Source: Isoetes taiwanensis (taxonomy: Eukaryota > Streptophyta > Lycopodiopsida > Isoetales > Isoetaceae). From it: a stretch of 64,000 nucleotides of DNA. The notes beneath the pieces are model-generated. The model saw nothing but the letters and a program-made list of their open reading frames with translations. It did not search any database and was not told the origin of the DNA. The translations under genes were made by a program, and so were the position numbers. The stretch is taken from assembly GCA_021234155.1 (NCBI GenBank), contig JAJEKV010000061.1, positions 5,510,653-5,574,652 of the forward strand, read 5' to 3'. Shown here in pieces: positions 10,927 through 21,141 of this stretch (position 1 is the first letter of the stretch; every line of letters starts with the position of its first letter).

Positions 10927-11020
10927 TAATATAGTTTCAAGAGAAATACATCCATAATAGATTTATTCAACACCAAAGCTAAGTTTAATATAGTTTCAAG
11001 AGAAATACATCCATAATAGA
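10927..11020. repeat. 59-bp-period direct repeat
   Basis: 'taatatagtttcaagagaaa' starts at 10927 and again at 10986, and the match continues for about 35 bp. It directly follows the 147-bp duplication. Confidence 0.85.
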
Positions 11021-12539
11021 AAACTCCAAACTCAGTCACGATCCTGAGCAATACCGCTATTACTGGCCCGAGCACCACCTTGCTCAATCACGGCATGAAT
11101 TCAAAGGGGTTAGTCGTGACTAAGTGGGGATCCCATAGCTGCCTCTGCATAGATGGAAACACTCTAGAATATTGGATAACAAGACCATAAACAACTCAAA
11201 GACACAAGAACCTATTGTGCAATTCTAAACGATGACAACAAAGTAGACATCATGAACATCCAGAACAAAGAACATAACCAAATTACCAAACCATCATAAA
11301 CAAACTCCGGGACAATGGGTAGCTCAACCAGCCTGCATACAGGCCCCATTAGCAGGATAACGCTCAGCCAGCTTACATTCCAAGCCCTGTAGCGAGGTGG
11401 TGGAGTGAACCTCATATGCGCATACCCTGTCAGCCCATGTCTGGCACTGGAGGACCTCTTACCATGGGAGTCCACAAGAGTTGACGTGCATCTACAACAG
11501 GAAGCTACGCCTGTGAGGAAGTCACGTCCGGTGTCACAGAGTACAAGAACAACATAGAACACAGATGACATAGAATGCTGGAACAACCCAGACCATCGAA
11601 CCTGGAGGTCCGACCCCGAAGGATCCAAGTACATACAAATTATCAAGAACAATAGTAGGACAATGCAAGACCATGACACGTGTTTCCATTAGACAATTAC
11701 TAAACATGTACCTAGACCTTGCTCTTGCCAAGGTGACCCATACAACCTTACCATGTCAAAGTAGCAAGTTCGGTGATGAAACATAATAGCAAACAAACAT
11801 ATTGATGTAGCATGCTTGAATGATTACTACAAGGCCGGTGCATAAATAACTCCACAACATTACTTAATTCAGGCCCCTTAGCTAAGGTTTTTAGAATTTT
11901 AATAGGAAAAGCCACTTCCTTAGTTAAGTAATTAATTGTGCATCCAAACTGGAGTCTCCAAACTTACACTTATCCCAACTTAAAATCCGTAAGGACCCCT
12001 GGCCACGACTGCCTGAAATTTCTGTCAAGCAATCCCCAGGCTAGCACCATCTCCAAGAGCCAAAATTATCACTGTCCCAAACTCCTTAGAATTATAAGCA
12101 TTCTTTTACCTTTAGTTAGCAATTAATTCACAAAATATTCTCTTTTATAATTAACTAAGCTAAATAACAATTTGTGTCCATGCCCATCATATAGAACAGC
12201 TTTGAAGCAGAATTCTCCACGGCGACTAATCTCATGCAAAGTAACTAGGCCCTATCCTCAATGATTTATATTCTTATTAATTCGTATTTTAGCAACAAAA
12301 GTTATGAACAATGTTAACAAAAAGAAACACAAGAAACACAGGAAGGAAACAAATATATAACAGGAGAACAAAAAAAAACAAACGTAAACCTCTTTTGCAC
12401 AGCTTTGTGCTCTGATTCCTGCATTGATTCTCTAGATATAGGAATGCCTCAGCCAATATGGCCTACATCAAGTCCAAATCGGCAATCTCTGAGCTGTTTC
12501 TGCATGTTTTCATTGAATGTCGTATATCTACTCCGAGAT
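11021..12539. other. Intergenic spacer, no supported gene
   Basis: The longest frame (11212-11679, reverse, 155 codons) has no domain, signal or codon pattern I trust. A/T tracts dominate after 11780. It could include an old LTR, but no paired copy is visible. Confidence 0.45.
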
Positions 12540-12573
12540 GTGGTAAACCCGGACACATGTCCGGGTTAACCAC
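12540..12573. repeat. 34-bp near-perfect palindrome, copy 1
   Basis: Half-site GTGGTAAACCCGGACAC meets its inverse with two mismatches, and the centre is CACATG. Related 'gtccgag' and 'ggataaccac' fragments follow to 12633. The pair of this site lies at 12851-12884. Confidence 0.85.
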
Positions 12574-12850
12574 TGTTATGTCCGAGCTTACCACACTTTT
12601 GTCCGAGGTTGGCCGGGATAACCACGCGGTGAACTGAACGTGGGACTGTGTTTTGGCATGCCAATCTTTGAATAGAGCTTGCAATCAGCTTCTTGAACGG
12701 TTTATTCCGGTGCAAACATCATTGGAATCGCCTTGCCAACCCTAAAAACCTTATTCTATCAAGAGAGCAAATGATTTGAGCATGGATCAAGCAAGATTAG
12801 TGAAAAAACATGCAGAAATTGTTGCCTTTTGAGCTTGAAACTGAGCAGTA

Positions 12851-12884
12851 GTGGTTAACCCGGACACGTGTCCGGGTTAACCAC
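12851..12884. repeat. 34-bp perfect palindrome, copy 2, G-box centre
   Basis: GTGGTTAACCCGGACAC is followed directly by its exact reverse complement. The centre contains CACGTG, the plant G-box core. It could be a bHLH/bZIP site or a cruciform; function is unknown. Confidence 0.9.
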
Positions 12885-13884
12885 ATCCCGGAATAGATTT
12901 ACAGCCATCCATATTTTCACATGATTCTTGACCCATCCTGATAGCTCCAAATCGTTTCATTGATTCAAGCCAAAACACTCTTTACCATCAATTTTGACCC
13001 GTTTCTTACTGAATCTAGGCCTTTTCTCATTCAATCTCAGCACTTGGAAAACACCTCAATCGATGCAGAAAATCCACACAAATCCCTGATTCACCAAACC
13101 GGCACTTCAATCTGTAAATCCACCACTTTCTTTGCAGTTCCAGAATGATTCATCTATGCCTACTTGCAACTCTGTATGCTTTTGTCCATTTACTTTGATT
13201 TCAATCCAGCATATTCTATCTTAGGCGATTGCCTCTTCACAACTATTTCTATCCCTTCCTCATAATAAACCATATATGCCTAGCTTCTGCTGTAAGCTTT
13301 TACATCCAAATTGCATTCAAATTGCCTTCACATGTTAATTCCTTTTTACACAAGTTTTGCTTCAAATAAACCCAATACAACTTCAGATGAAGAAGACATA
13401 GCAATATATCTCTGAACTCCATATACAATTAGTATGTAAGCTCTTTAGAAAGCATGCAGAAATCTACTCATAGCTGCAACATAGATAAGCCTGAAAATCA
13501 ACATGAAACCCCACATGAAAGAAGATCCGATGCAGATGAAAGCTCCAAGCTCTTACCTCCGATGGAATTCCTCCTCTGCCTTCACGTCTCCAAAAAGCTT
13601 CCAAAATTTCTTTCTCAATTTGCCTCTCTAAATCATAAAGCTTTTGCTTATTTTTAGGTCTATCCTGCATGCATGTTCTACCTTGCATGTATGTCAAACA
13701 TGTATATACATACATGAGTACGTATACTGGCCCATCAAGTGGCTAGGATCGTTACAGGTTTCGATACAACCCCACCGTGAAAAGAAGAAAGTGACATAAA
13801 GCTTGTTGCAAATGCCAATCAACAGTCAAGCCACCATATAGGCTGCAAATCATGAATTTTTGAGATTAAAGCACAGATAAAAGA
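12885..13884. other. Spacer with one exon-like stretch on the reverse strand
   Basis: On the reverse strand, 13650 down to about 13560 reads 'YDLERQIEKEILEAFW' and then 'GIPSE', followed by 'gtaaga', a good donor site. This could be a 5' exon or part of a retroelement, and no family was recognised. The rest is AT-rich with no other support. Confidence 0.3.
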
Positions 13885-13892
13885 ATTGGAAG

Positions 13893-14584
13893 CAGGGTAG
13901 CCCTTAAGGACGAAAGTTCGCCAAAAGGCTATTTTGTAAGGGTATCAAGAAATTTTGACGCTATGGTTTAGTAGGGCCCGTTATAGATGAAAAAAATAAA
14001 ATTACCCAACTTTTCTACAAACAAATCCCACTCCACTTGAAAATTCGCCACATCTATTAAGCGTCATAGCTAGGGATTTGCCTTATCCTCTACCCTTCTT
14101 CTCAAAGATTTCTTAAGGAATCGCCTAATATTCTAGGCTTTCTTCATAACCTAATTTATTTTCTATATCCATCCAGATACATATGATAATTTTAAGAGTT
14201 ATTTTTGTAGCTATTGTGTTTCAAATACTTCTAAGGATGCACTGGAGAGCATTTTTTACAGACCTCCCTTTTAATAGATTTGTTTTATTTACAAGGATAA
14301 GCCACGTTCTCATTTTCAAGGGTTAAGTTGCGGCATTGCATCATGCAACTATAATTATAATGTGTTTGTGTCCTTGCTTAAATATAGATGCCAATGAATA
14401 AAATTTCACCACAGAAATTGCATTTGGAACTTGGCAAAATAATACTGGCAATGATTCGCCTAGATTTTTATTAAAAACATTCATGTCTAGAAAACATTCG
14501 CCATCATAACTAATCTTGCAACTCTATTATTCGCCCGACCTTCTAAATTATGTTTAGACAAATTTGGCCTTAAGGGCAACCCTG
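13893..14584. mobile_element. Non-autonomous hAT element (692 bp)
   Basis: The left end CAGGGTAGCCCTTAAGG (13893-13909) matches the inverse of the right end CAGGGTTGCCCTTAAGG (14568-14584) at 16 of 17 bases. The 8-bp target duplication ATTGGAAG is exact (13885-13892 and 14585-14592). The interior is AT-rich, with recurring 'attcgcc' near both ends (about 13917, 14043, 14455, 14500 and 14530), like hAT subterminal transposase sites. No coding sequence was found. The right flank begins 'cagggtagc', the same as the element's own left end, so the precise left boundary has a second possible reading. Confidence 0.8.
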
Positions 14585-14724
14585 ATTGGAAGCAGGGTAG
14601 CATCATTTGGAGCACAGATATTGTTTGTCAACAAAAAGAGATGATTTGCTAAGAATGTGCAGCAATTATTGCAATTGAATAAAGATACCACAAAGAACAA
14701 GTACCCTCACAGATGATCCATTTG

Positions 14725-15180
14725 ACTCAAGGTGGCAAATTCTTTTCAAAATTAATCTTGATCAGGATATCACCAACTTGATATTAAAGATGACGACATG
14801 CTCGCCTTTAGAATGTAATACGGTTGATTCAAATTCACAGTTATGCCTTTGACGTGTGCAACATTCCTGTGTCTAATGAACAACACCTTTGTCGATTACT
14901 TGTATAAGTCTATCATTATACTCTTCAACAATATGCTCACATGTTCCAAATTTTCAGCGTACCATGTGTTAGACTTAAACTTGAGACAAGCTTTTGAAAC
15001 TGCAATAGAAAAATGACAAATACCAAAGAATGTTGAGGAAGTTCAAGACTTCCTGAACCTAGTAGGCTGTTACCACAAGTTTATCTCATGCATAGCAGCT
15101 CCTATAACAGAATGAAAAGGAAGAATGGCAAGAACTGAAAGGTGCTTAGATAGAGAAGTGCAACCATGCATTTCAGGAAT
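14725..15180 (+). pseudogene. Ty3/gypsy reverse-transcriptase fossil
   Basis: Broken forward frames keep the order of Ty3 RT blocks: 'YHQLDIKDDDMLAFRM' (about 14770), 'FKFTVMPLT..ATF' (about 14830), an eroded position where YxDD would be, 'CSKFSAYHVLDLNLRQAF' (about 14945) and 'NVEEVQDFLNLVGCYHKFI' (about 15030). The last is the usual link between RT and RNase H. Many stops and frameshifts are present. No LTRs were seen nearby. Confidence 0.6.
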
Positions 15181-15368
15181 TGATTAAAATCATTGCTGGT
15201 TCATCCCATATTTAATAACATGCAATCTTTTAGGATGGTTTCTTAAAATCATCATTAATTTATGGGATGCTTTTTATATATGCATTTTCAATATTATAAT
15301 TTTGGATGCTTTTATATGCTACTTGTCATTATACATACATGTCCTTTAACATATTTTTTATATTATCA

Positions 15369-15396
15369 AGTTTCTCTATTCTATTCTATTCTATTC
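15369..15396. repeat. (TTCTA)n microsatellite
   Basis: 'ctctattctattctattctattct' is the same unit as the tails of LINE copies A and E. It may be the tail left by another insertion; no LINE body adjoins it. Confidence 0.7.
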
Positions 15397-15579
15397 TTGT
15401 TAGATTAGAAACCATATTGACTTTTGGCAAGATGCTATGGTTTTTGGATGTGGTCATTCACTATACTTCTTATAGTTTATAATTTACCATAATCTAAATT
15501 CCAATTATTATATTCGATGTAATATTAATTTCTTTACATGCTTGAGAAGAAGTTAACGCAATGGGCGGAGTAAACTGGA

Positions 15580-16599
15580 GTGCGTGCAGTTGGCCAGGCA
15601 GGTTTCCGCCCTGCCCACTCCACGAGTGATCATATTTTTACTCTCAGAATCCTTATGGAAGCTAGCCGCAATGCACGATGTGACCTGTATTGCTGTTTCG
15701 TGGATTTTAGGACGACATATGATACGGTCCCTCGGGACCTGTTGTGGCAATGCTTGCAGGAGCTACATGTCCCACAGGATTTGCAGAATGCCATCTACCG
15801 GCTGTATGACGGAATATATGCCACTTTGCCTGCATCAGACCACCGGGTGAACAGCACCATAAGTGTTAAACAGGGATGCCCGTTATCTCCAACGCTTTTT
15901 GGACTCTATATTGACAAGTTGGAGACCTGGATGCAAGAACATGGAGGCGGTGGCCCGCAGTTGCCAGAGGCATATACAGTAAAACAGTTGCTCTATGCAG
16001 ACGATCTGGGCTTATTATCCCGTACAGCCAGGAGTATGCAGGAACATTTGGATGCTCTCAGTCAATTCTGTGACATAGCAGGAATGACAGTCAACCCGCA
16101 TAAAACCACGCTGTTGCCAATCCTGTCTGCGCAGCATGATATCCCAGACTTCTATTACAGAGGACAAAGGATGGAAGTTGTAAGGACCTCTAAGTATCTG
16201 GGAATCGATTTCTCTGCTAACATGCTATGGGATGACTGTGTAGAAAGAAGGGTCAGCGCGGGATGGAAAGCCCTGTATGCAATGCAGAATAGCTGTCACA
16301 GAATAGATCTCTGCGATTGGGCATGCAAAGCACACTTGTTCCGAGCACTCGTGGAACCAGTACTGCTATATGGGGTAGAGGTCTGGGGGCCAGCGATTAG
16401 CAAGGGTACTTGGGATAAGTTGGAGAGGGTGCAGAAGGCTTTCCTGACATACAGCCTAGGCGTCAAGGACACGGTGCCTTATCCAACTTTGTTGTATGAG
16501 ACTGGCTTTTGGCCCCTGCAGCATTCTGCTATGCGCAGGCACCTTGCGTATTTCCATAAGGTTGACGAAATGTATTGGCACAAGGGCCGCAACGTCTGA
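15580..16599 (+). CDS. LINE reverse transcriptase fragment, open for 339 codons (copy B)
   Basis: RNA-directed DNA polymerase of the LINE. Motifs in order are 'QAGFRPAHSTSDHIFTLR' (residues 6-23), 'CCFVDFRTTYD' (about 38-48, motif A with the first catalytic Asp), 'KQGCPLSPTLFGLYID' (about 95-110), 'LLYADDLGLLS' (about 137-147, catalytic YADD), 'KYLGIDFS' (about 206) and 'HLFRALVEPVLLYGVEVWGP' (about 253-272). The catalytic residues are present. The true reading frame opens upstream of the ATG, so the Met is not a genuine start and the N-terminus is lost by 5' truncation. A frameshift at about 16575-16599 throws off the C-terminal part. The copy cannot encode a full ORF2. Confidence 0.85.
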   Translation: MRAVGQAGFRPAHSTSDHIFTLRILMEASRNARCDLYCCFVDFRTTYDTVPRDLLWQCLQELHVPQDLQNAIYRLYDGIYATLPASDHRVNSTISVKQGCPLSPTLFGLYIDKLETWMQEHGGGGPQLPEAYTVKQLLYADDLGLLSRTARSMQEHLDALSQFCDIAGMTVNPHKTTLLPILSAQHDIPDFYYRGQRMEVVRTSKYLGIDFSANMLWDDCVERRVSAGWKALYAMQNSCHRIDLCDWACKAHLFRALVEPVLLYGVEVWGPAISKGTWDKLERVQKAFLTYSLGVKDTVPYPTLLYETGFWPLQHSAMRRHLAYFHKVDEMYWHKGRNV

Positions 16600-17152
16600 A
16601 GAGAGTATGGCAAGAGCATTGTAGGGGATGGTTCGCAAGATGGTCCATAGACTATCAACACATTGTGAATATGTCGGATATCGCAGAACATGAGCTGCAT
16701 TTGAATGTGCGCTTTGCTGCCTCTCTGTGGGATGCGCCCACTCTTGCAAAGCCCAAAACAAAGCACTACCACACACAGGTCAATCCGTCGCTTGAACACG
16801 GCCCCCACCAGTATCTGAAGGCACACATTTCCACCAAGAAACGAAGAGCTATAGCTACAATAAGGACAGGGTCCCACCATCTCAGACAGGCCGCTGGGGT
16901 ACGGATGGAGGGCAGGGAATCCCCCGGCATGAGAGATTATGCCAGTGCTGTCACATGCAGATAATAGAAGATGAACACCATGCTCTACAGGAATGCCCAG
17001 CATATGCACACATCCGAGCAGCTCATGCCGATCTCAGATGCTCTGAGATAACAATTCACCAACTGCTGGCTTCGCCAATGGTGGCACGTCTTGCGTCCTA
17101 CATTCTGCAAGTCTCCACCGTTAGAGAGTCCCTCACAACACAGGGATTTTGA
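16575..17152 (+). pseudogene. LINE ORF2 C-terminal region, frameshifted (copy B)
   Basis: Two overlapping frames (16575-16964, then 16955-17152) carry the end of ORF2. They include 'RTGSHHLRQ' and then 'IIEDEHHALQECPAYAHIR', which matches the Cys-rich 'CQCC...EDE.HAL..CP' module of copies D and E. The CQCC pair falls at the frameshift (about 16938-16958, read as 'SAVTC' in the first frame). Confidence 0.7.
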
Positions 17153-17390
17153 GCGCCCAAATAGGGCCTCTCAACGCCTACTACAAGGGTTTTTCCTCCC
17201 ACACGGGGGGGGGGTTTTTTATCCCAGTGGTAGAGACACATTGTACAGGGTTTCTGTGGTTTTATTTTGTGTTTGGAAACTTTTCGCTCTATTGTAAAAC
17301 CGTCTCATAGGCCAGTTGGCCTCCGTGGACATTAAAATATACTTCCTTCCTTCCTTCCTTCCTTCTATCTTTTGTTTTGAATGATAGCTC

Positions 17391-18222
17391 CTATTTTTCT
17401 AACACAAGGATTCAACATGAAGTATCTCTAGTACCTTATCCCTACACTATATCTTATCTTAAGCAATCTAGTTTTGGTAAGAAAGTAGTCATGCCATCAA
17501 TATGAACACCGATGGCTATGAAATAATCGAGGTTTTGCGATTTTCAAATCATATAAGTTTGAGACATTTCCAAATGGTAAAATTGCAAGATAAAGAATGT
17601 ACGCAATCTATAAGTTTTGAAATATATACCCTATAATCAAGCTAAACATAGAAGTGCTGATCTTCATCCTTAAAGTTAAAAGAATATTCTTTGTTAGATG
17701 CAGCCTTGACCTGAAAATGAAATCAGTGGAACTACTTTGAATCATCATGCCCTAGAATATAGTACGAATGCATATGCAAGTTGAAAATTATCATTCATTA
17801 GAGAGAAACTAAATGATCATTGTGTCGCCTTGTATACAACATTATTAAGAAAGCCAAATTCCTATATTTTATCAGTATATTTTTCATGATTCATGGAATG
17901 TTCAACACCCTGTTGAACTTAGCATGCATTTCATAACTGCTATTGGGTTGCATTTCAAAACTCTTGTTAGGTATATCTGTCAGCATTAGTTATCATGTAC
18001 ATACAAAGATTGCGCTTGTCTTTGTATCATGCCTTCCACAACAATAGTTTAAAAACATGTTTGTTGGAGGTGCACGCTTCATAGATTCATAGAATCTATA
18101 TAATTATGTCTCGAAGTCAGTTTGTCTTGTTGCCATCAACATGTCCAACAAAGCTAGTTATATTATCTAAAATGGCCATGGTTGGGTTAATCATATTAAA
18201 AATAATGCTTAGGGTTTATACG
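17391..18222. other. AT-rich spacer, nothing recognised
   Basis: About 830 bp between two LINE copies. No ORF above 60 codons with a motif, no repeats and no transposon ends were seen. Confidence 0.55.
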
Positions 18223-18730
18223 ACAGAATTTTGATCGGTCATATCTCTCACATCTGGTGTCAGATTTTCGTGTGCTTGGGCTTCTTGGAAAGCTGGTTCA
18301 GAGATCTTTCCAAGGTGTATGGTACCTGCAGGCTTGGCTTTGTTTCGGTGTTCAAATCGACACTTTTCTGGCTGTGTGCTAGGGTTTCTGTGGCAACCGA
18401 TAGACACTTTGACGGGTTGTATCTCACACATTTGGTATCAGATTTTTGTGTATATGTGTTCGCTGGAAAGCTGGTTCAGAGATCTTTCAAAGGACATCTG
18501 CATGTTTGGCTTTGTTTATGTGCTCAAATTGACACCTTTTTCGGGCTCTGCGCCAGGGTTTCTGTAGCAGCTGATAGACACTTCGACAGACTGTATCTCA
18601 CACATCTGGTATTAGAATTTTATGTATCTGGGCTCGTTGGAAAGCCGGTTCAGAGATCTTTCCAACGATGCTTCATACTTGGCTTTGTTTTAGTGCTCAA
18701 ATTGGCACTTCTTTGGATTGTATGCTTGCC
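18223..18730 (+). repeat. LINE C 5'-UTR, three tandem monomers
   Basis: 'tatctc' landmarks at about 18242, 18420 and 18594 give periods of 178 and 174 bp. Each unit contains 'ggaaag(c)cggttcagagatc'. The third is cut short before the ORF1 start at 18731. Confidence 0.8.
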
Positions 18731-19906
18731 ATGGCCATACATGCAACCCCCAAGTTAGAAGGAGATACACATCAGCCCCAAGCCCAGGCCCAGGCCCAGA
18801 CCCAGTTTTCTGCCCAGGTGCCCTCGCCATCTACTAGTCACACACATGACAACCTCGTTTGGGAGGACCAAACTGAACCAAAGCCCAATCAGCAAGGCCG
18901 GCCCGACAGGATGAGGGCGGTTGCTCAGGTCCCACAGTGAACCTAGCACCGGTAGAGCCTTGGAACCAGCTCCAGGCTGGCCTTCCAGATAACAATGCAC
19001 AAATCGCATCTCTAGCAGCGGAGATGCAGTCGTCAGTACCCCATGTGCTGAGAAGGCAGCTAGCGATGGAGAAGCAGCAGACCGCAGAGCTAGAGGGCCG
19101 CACACAGCAGACGCAGGCCAGCCTCTTTGAGAGGCAACATGAAAGGCAGGAGCGCACCGAAATGCGGGCCCGCCTGGACGCCCTGCCCACCACCATGGAA
19201 GCTATAACCCAATCAGAGGTGGAGAAGCAGGGTCTTGATGATCTGCGAGCCCGCATGGACTCCCTCTCCACCATCATAGAAGCCCAGACACAGGACAGGC
19301 AGCGTGCTGAGCAAGAGATAATGGCAACCATCTCCCGCCTCTGGTCCGAAGTTGAGGAGCCCGCCACCATGATACAAAGCGTCCAGGCCACCTTTGAAGC
19401 AAGCCAAACAGAGCTGAGAACCCTTTAGAGTAGGGTCATGACACGAGACCAGGAGGTGTCGTCGCCCAGCAAGGCAAGGGCCTCCATGCAGAGGCCCATG
19501 GACAATTGCGGCAATGCACGCAAGAATTGGCAAGGCAACACCAAGTCCAACAGGAGCTGAGCTCCCAATTTTAGAAAGCAAAAGCCACAACACAGGATAA
19601 GCCAGTTCCACATGCCCCGCAACCTGCAAGACGTCAACCGGAGACGCCCAATGTTGTACCACCAAGCCGCACCATGCCACCACCATCCCAGTGCAGGCCA
19701 TAACCCATGCTCCACACACCAGAACCAACACCTGTCGCGGCAGCTTCAGAGCTCCAAGAGCAGAGACGCAGGAGCCACAATGTGGTGGTGCGTGGCCTGA
19801 CAGAAGAGACAGGAGAGCACCTCATTGCCCGGCTCCAAACACAGACCTTGGACCGGATGACGTTCCAGACGCCTGTAGTACTTAAGTTGTTCCAGGCATG
19901 AAGCAG
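18731..19906 (+). pseudogene. LINE ORF1 pseudogene, copy C
   Basis: Start ATG 18731 (MAIHATPKLEGD). A 'QAQAQAQTQ' stretch follows, with a stop at 18938. The neighbouring frame (18937-19428) gives 163 residues that are strongly coiled-coil: heptads rich in Glu, Gln, Arg and Ala such as 'ARLDALPTTMEAITQSEVEK'. A further frame at 19707-19901 gives 'RRSHNVVVRGLTEETGEHL', the RNA-binding RRM-like block. The order (low-complexity N-terminus, coiled coil, RRM) is that of L1-type ORF1p. At least two frameshifts and a stop at 19426 are visible. Confidence 0.75.
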
Positions 19907-19907
19907 G

Positions 19908-19992
19908 GTCCAGATGATTGAATTAGATAAGTTGGCCTACGCTCAAGGGTCAAGATGATTAAACTAGCTAGATATGTTGGCCTATGGTCATA
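19908..19992. repeat. ~42-bp tandem duplication
   Basis: 'g(t)cagatgattgaattagat...ttggccta' is followed by a diverged second copy 'gtcaagatgattaaactag...ttggccta'. It lies exactly at the broken 3' edge of LINE C. Confidence 0.7.
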
Positions 19993-20344
19993 GACTCCCT
20001 ACATTTTTTGATATGCATGGTACTCATACTTTTGTTTTGTCCATAGATTATTGTGTGCAAGGCCTCAGATAATTGGAAAAGGGTTGTATGTTGCCATTGT
20101 CATTACATATTTGCCATACTGCATCTGTTTGAAATTGAAGAAATGGGGTCTCATTTACATGAATGTAGAGAGTAATTTGCATATGAAGAAGTGCATGGTA
20201 CATGATGTTATTCTCGAGTTGTTGAGTCAACATTAACATCTTCAGTGTTATGGTGCTTCCATAATACTTGTTGTCATCCATGTGGCAATCCATAGTGCAA
20301 AAATACCTTTCACTTTCTCTATGGGGGAAGTGAGATGCTCAGAG

Positions 20345-20503
20345 AAGATATTTTTATTGCAATAAATTTCAATGCATGTTATTGAACGTCCTGCTTGTCT
20401 TGGAGAGGAATAGATGATCAAACAAGATATTTTCATTGCAATAAATTTCAAGGCATGTTGTTGGATATCTTGCTCAATTTTAGACGTCTTGGAGAGGAAT
20501 AGG
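20345..20503. repeat. 79-bp tandem duplication
   Basis: 'aagatatttttattgcaata' at 20345 recurs at 20424. Both copies end 'cttggagaggaatag'. Differences are few. Confidence 0.85.
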
Positions 20504-20540
20504 TGGAAATGATCAGGACTTGTTCTCTGAAGCCCTTCTA

Positions 20541-20739
20541 AGGGTGCTTTCCCATGAGATTCGTGACCTGAAGATCTGGATCCAGGTCAAAAACCTGAGC
20601 GTCCAGAAATGCTTGGTGATTACTTTTGATTCAGGTCCAAAACCTGAGTCTTTGAGGTCGAGGCGCCCACGGGAACCTGCATGCCTTGATCTCGGCCTCA
20701 AGAAAACCTTGAGATCAGAGGCCCATGGGAAAGCACCCT
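20541..20739. mobile_element. MITE-like element about 0.5 kb upstream of RAN
   Basis: Perfect 16-bp terminal inverted repeats AGGGTGCTTTCCCATG lie at 20541-20556 and 20724-20739. TA dinucleotides flank both ends, which fits a Stowaway-type insertion, but the TA duplication is only 2 bp and hard to prove. Inside, 'ggt(c)caaaa-cctgag' occurs twice (about 20586 and 20636). No coding capacity. Confidence 0.65.
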
Positions 20740-20859
20740 AAACCCACTGAAATTATAATAGGAGAGTAGAAACGCAAATAATAGTAATGGTTGGCAAAAA
20801 GGAAGAAAAGAACAATCGGTAGAATAATCTGGGTCGTTGAATTTTGAAGACTACATTTG

Positions 20860-21141
20860 GGCCGTGAGAAGTGTTCTCACCCTAATTTTTATTTTCCCTC
20901 TTATTCTTCCTCAAGGCGGCTGCCAGATTCTACTCATCCTTGCAGATATCTGCTTCATTCCTAGCGGCCAGAGAGGTAAATCCTTTTGGTTTTTTCTCTT
21001 GTGTTCTTCGTATTGTGATTGTTGCGCTCTGATTCCCCGGATAAAATGGCTATGGCGACCTTGCAACCCTAATCTCATTGATTGGCCTCTTTCAGGTATC
21101 CTCTGATCAGTTTATAGCCGAGGCATCTTAAGGTTGTTTTC
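20860..21141 (+). promoter_or_regulatory. RAN 5' leader with probable 5'-UTR intron
   Basis: 'tttgggccgtg' (about 20859) contains TGGGCC, a site-II-type element common in plant housekeeping promoters. A probable leader intron runs from 20976 (gagag|gtaaat) to 21095 (tttcag|gt). No TATA box was identified. Transcription start is unknown. Confidence 0.4.

Larger units (their letters stand above)
15541..17390 (+). mobile_element. LINE copy B, 5'-truncated
   Basis: It starts within ORF2 ('LEKKLTQWAE', about 15541), keeps reverse transcriptase and C-terminus, then the 3' UTR hairpin (about 17183-17236, core altered by a G-run), the second hairpin 'aggccagttggcct' (17310-17323), 'ccgtggacattaaaata', and a tail of five 'ttcc' units. 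5' truncation is the normal outcome of target-primed reverse transcription. It is less GC-rich than copy A and less damaged. Confidence 0.9.
18223..19906 (+). mobile_element. LINE copy C, 5' half only
   Basis: It begins with the same 'cagaattttgatcggtcata' as copy A and has three 5' monomers and ORF1, then stops abruptly near 19906 inside the ORF1 C-terminal domain. No ORF2 or 3' UTR follows. Loss of the 3' side cannot come from ordinary LINE truncation, so a later deletion or recombination removed it. Confidence 0.85.

Noticed and set aside
11212-11679. 155-codon reverse-strand ORF
   Set aside because: No domain, no signal, no neighbouring exon. Its hydrophobic ends look like AT-rich translation. 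Treated as chance.
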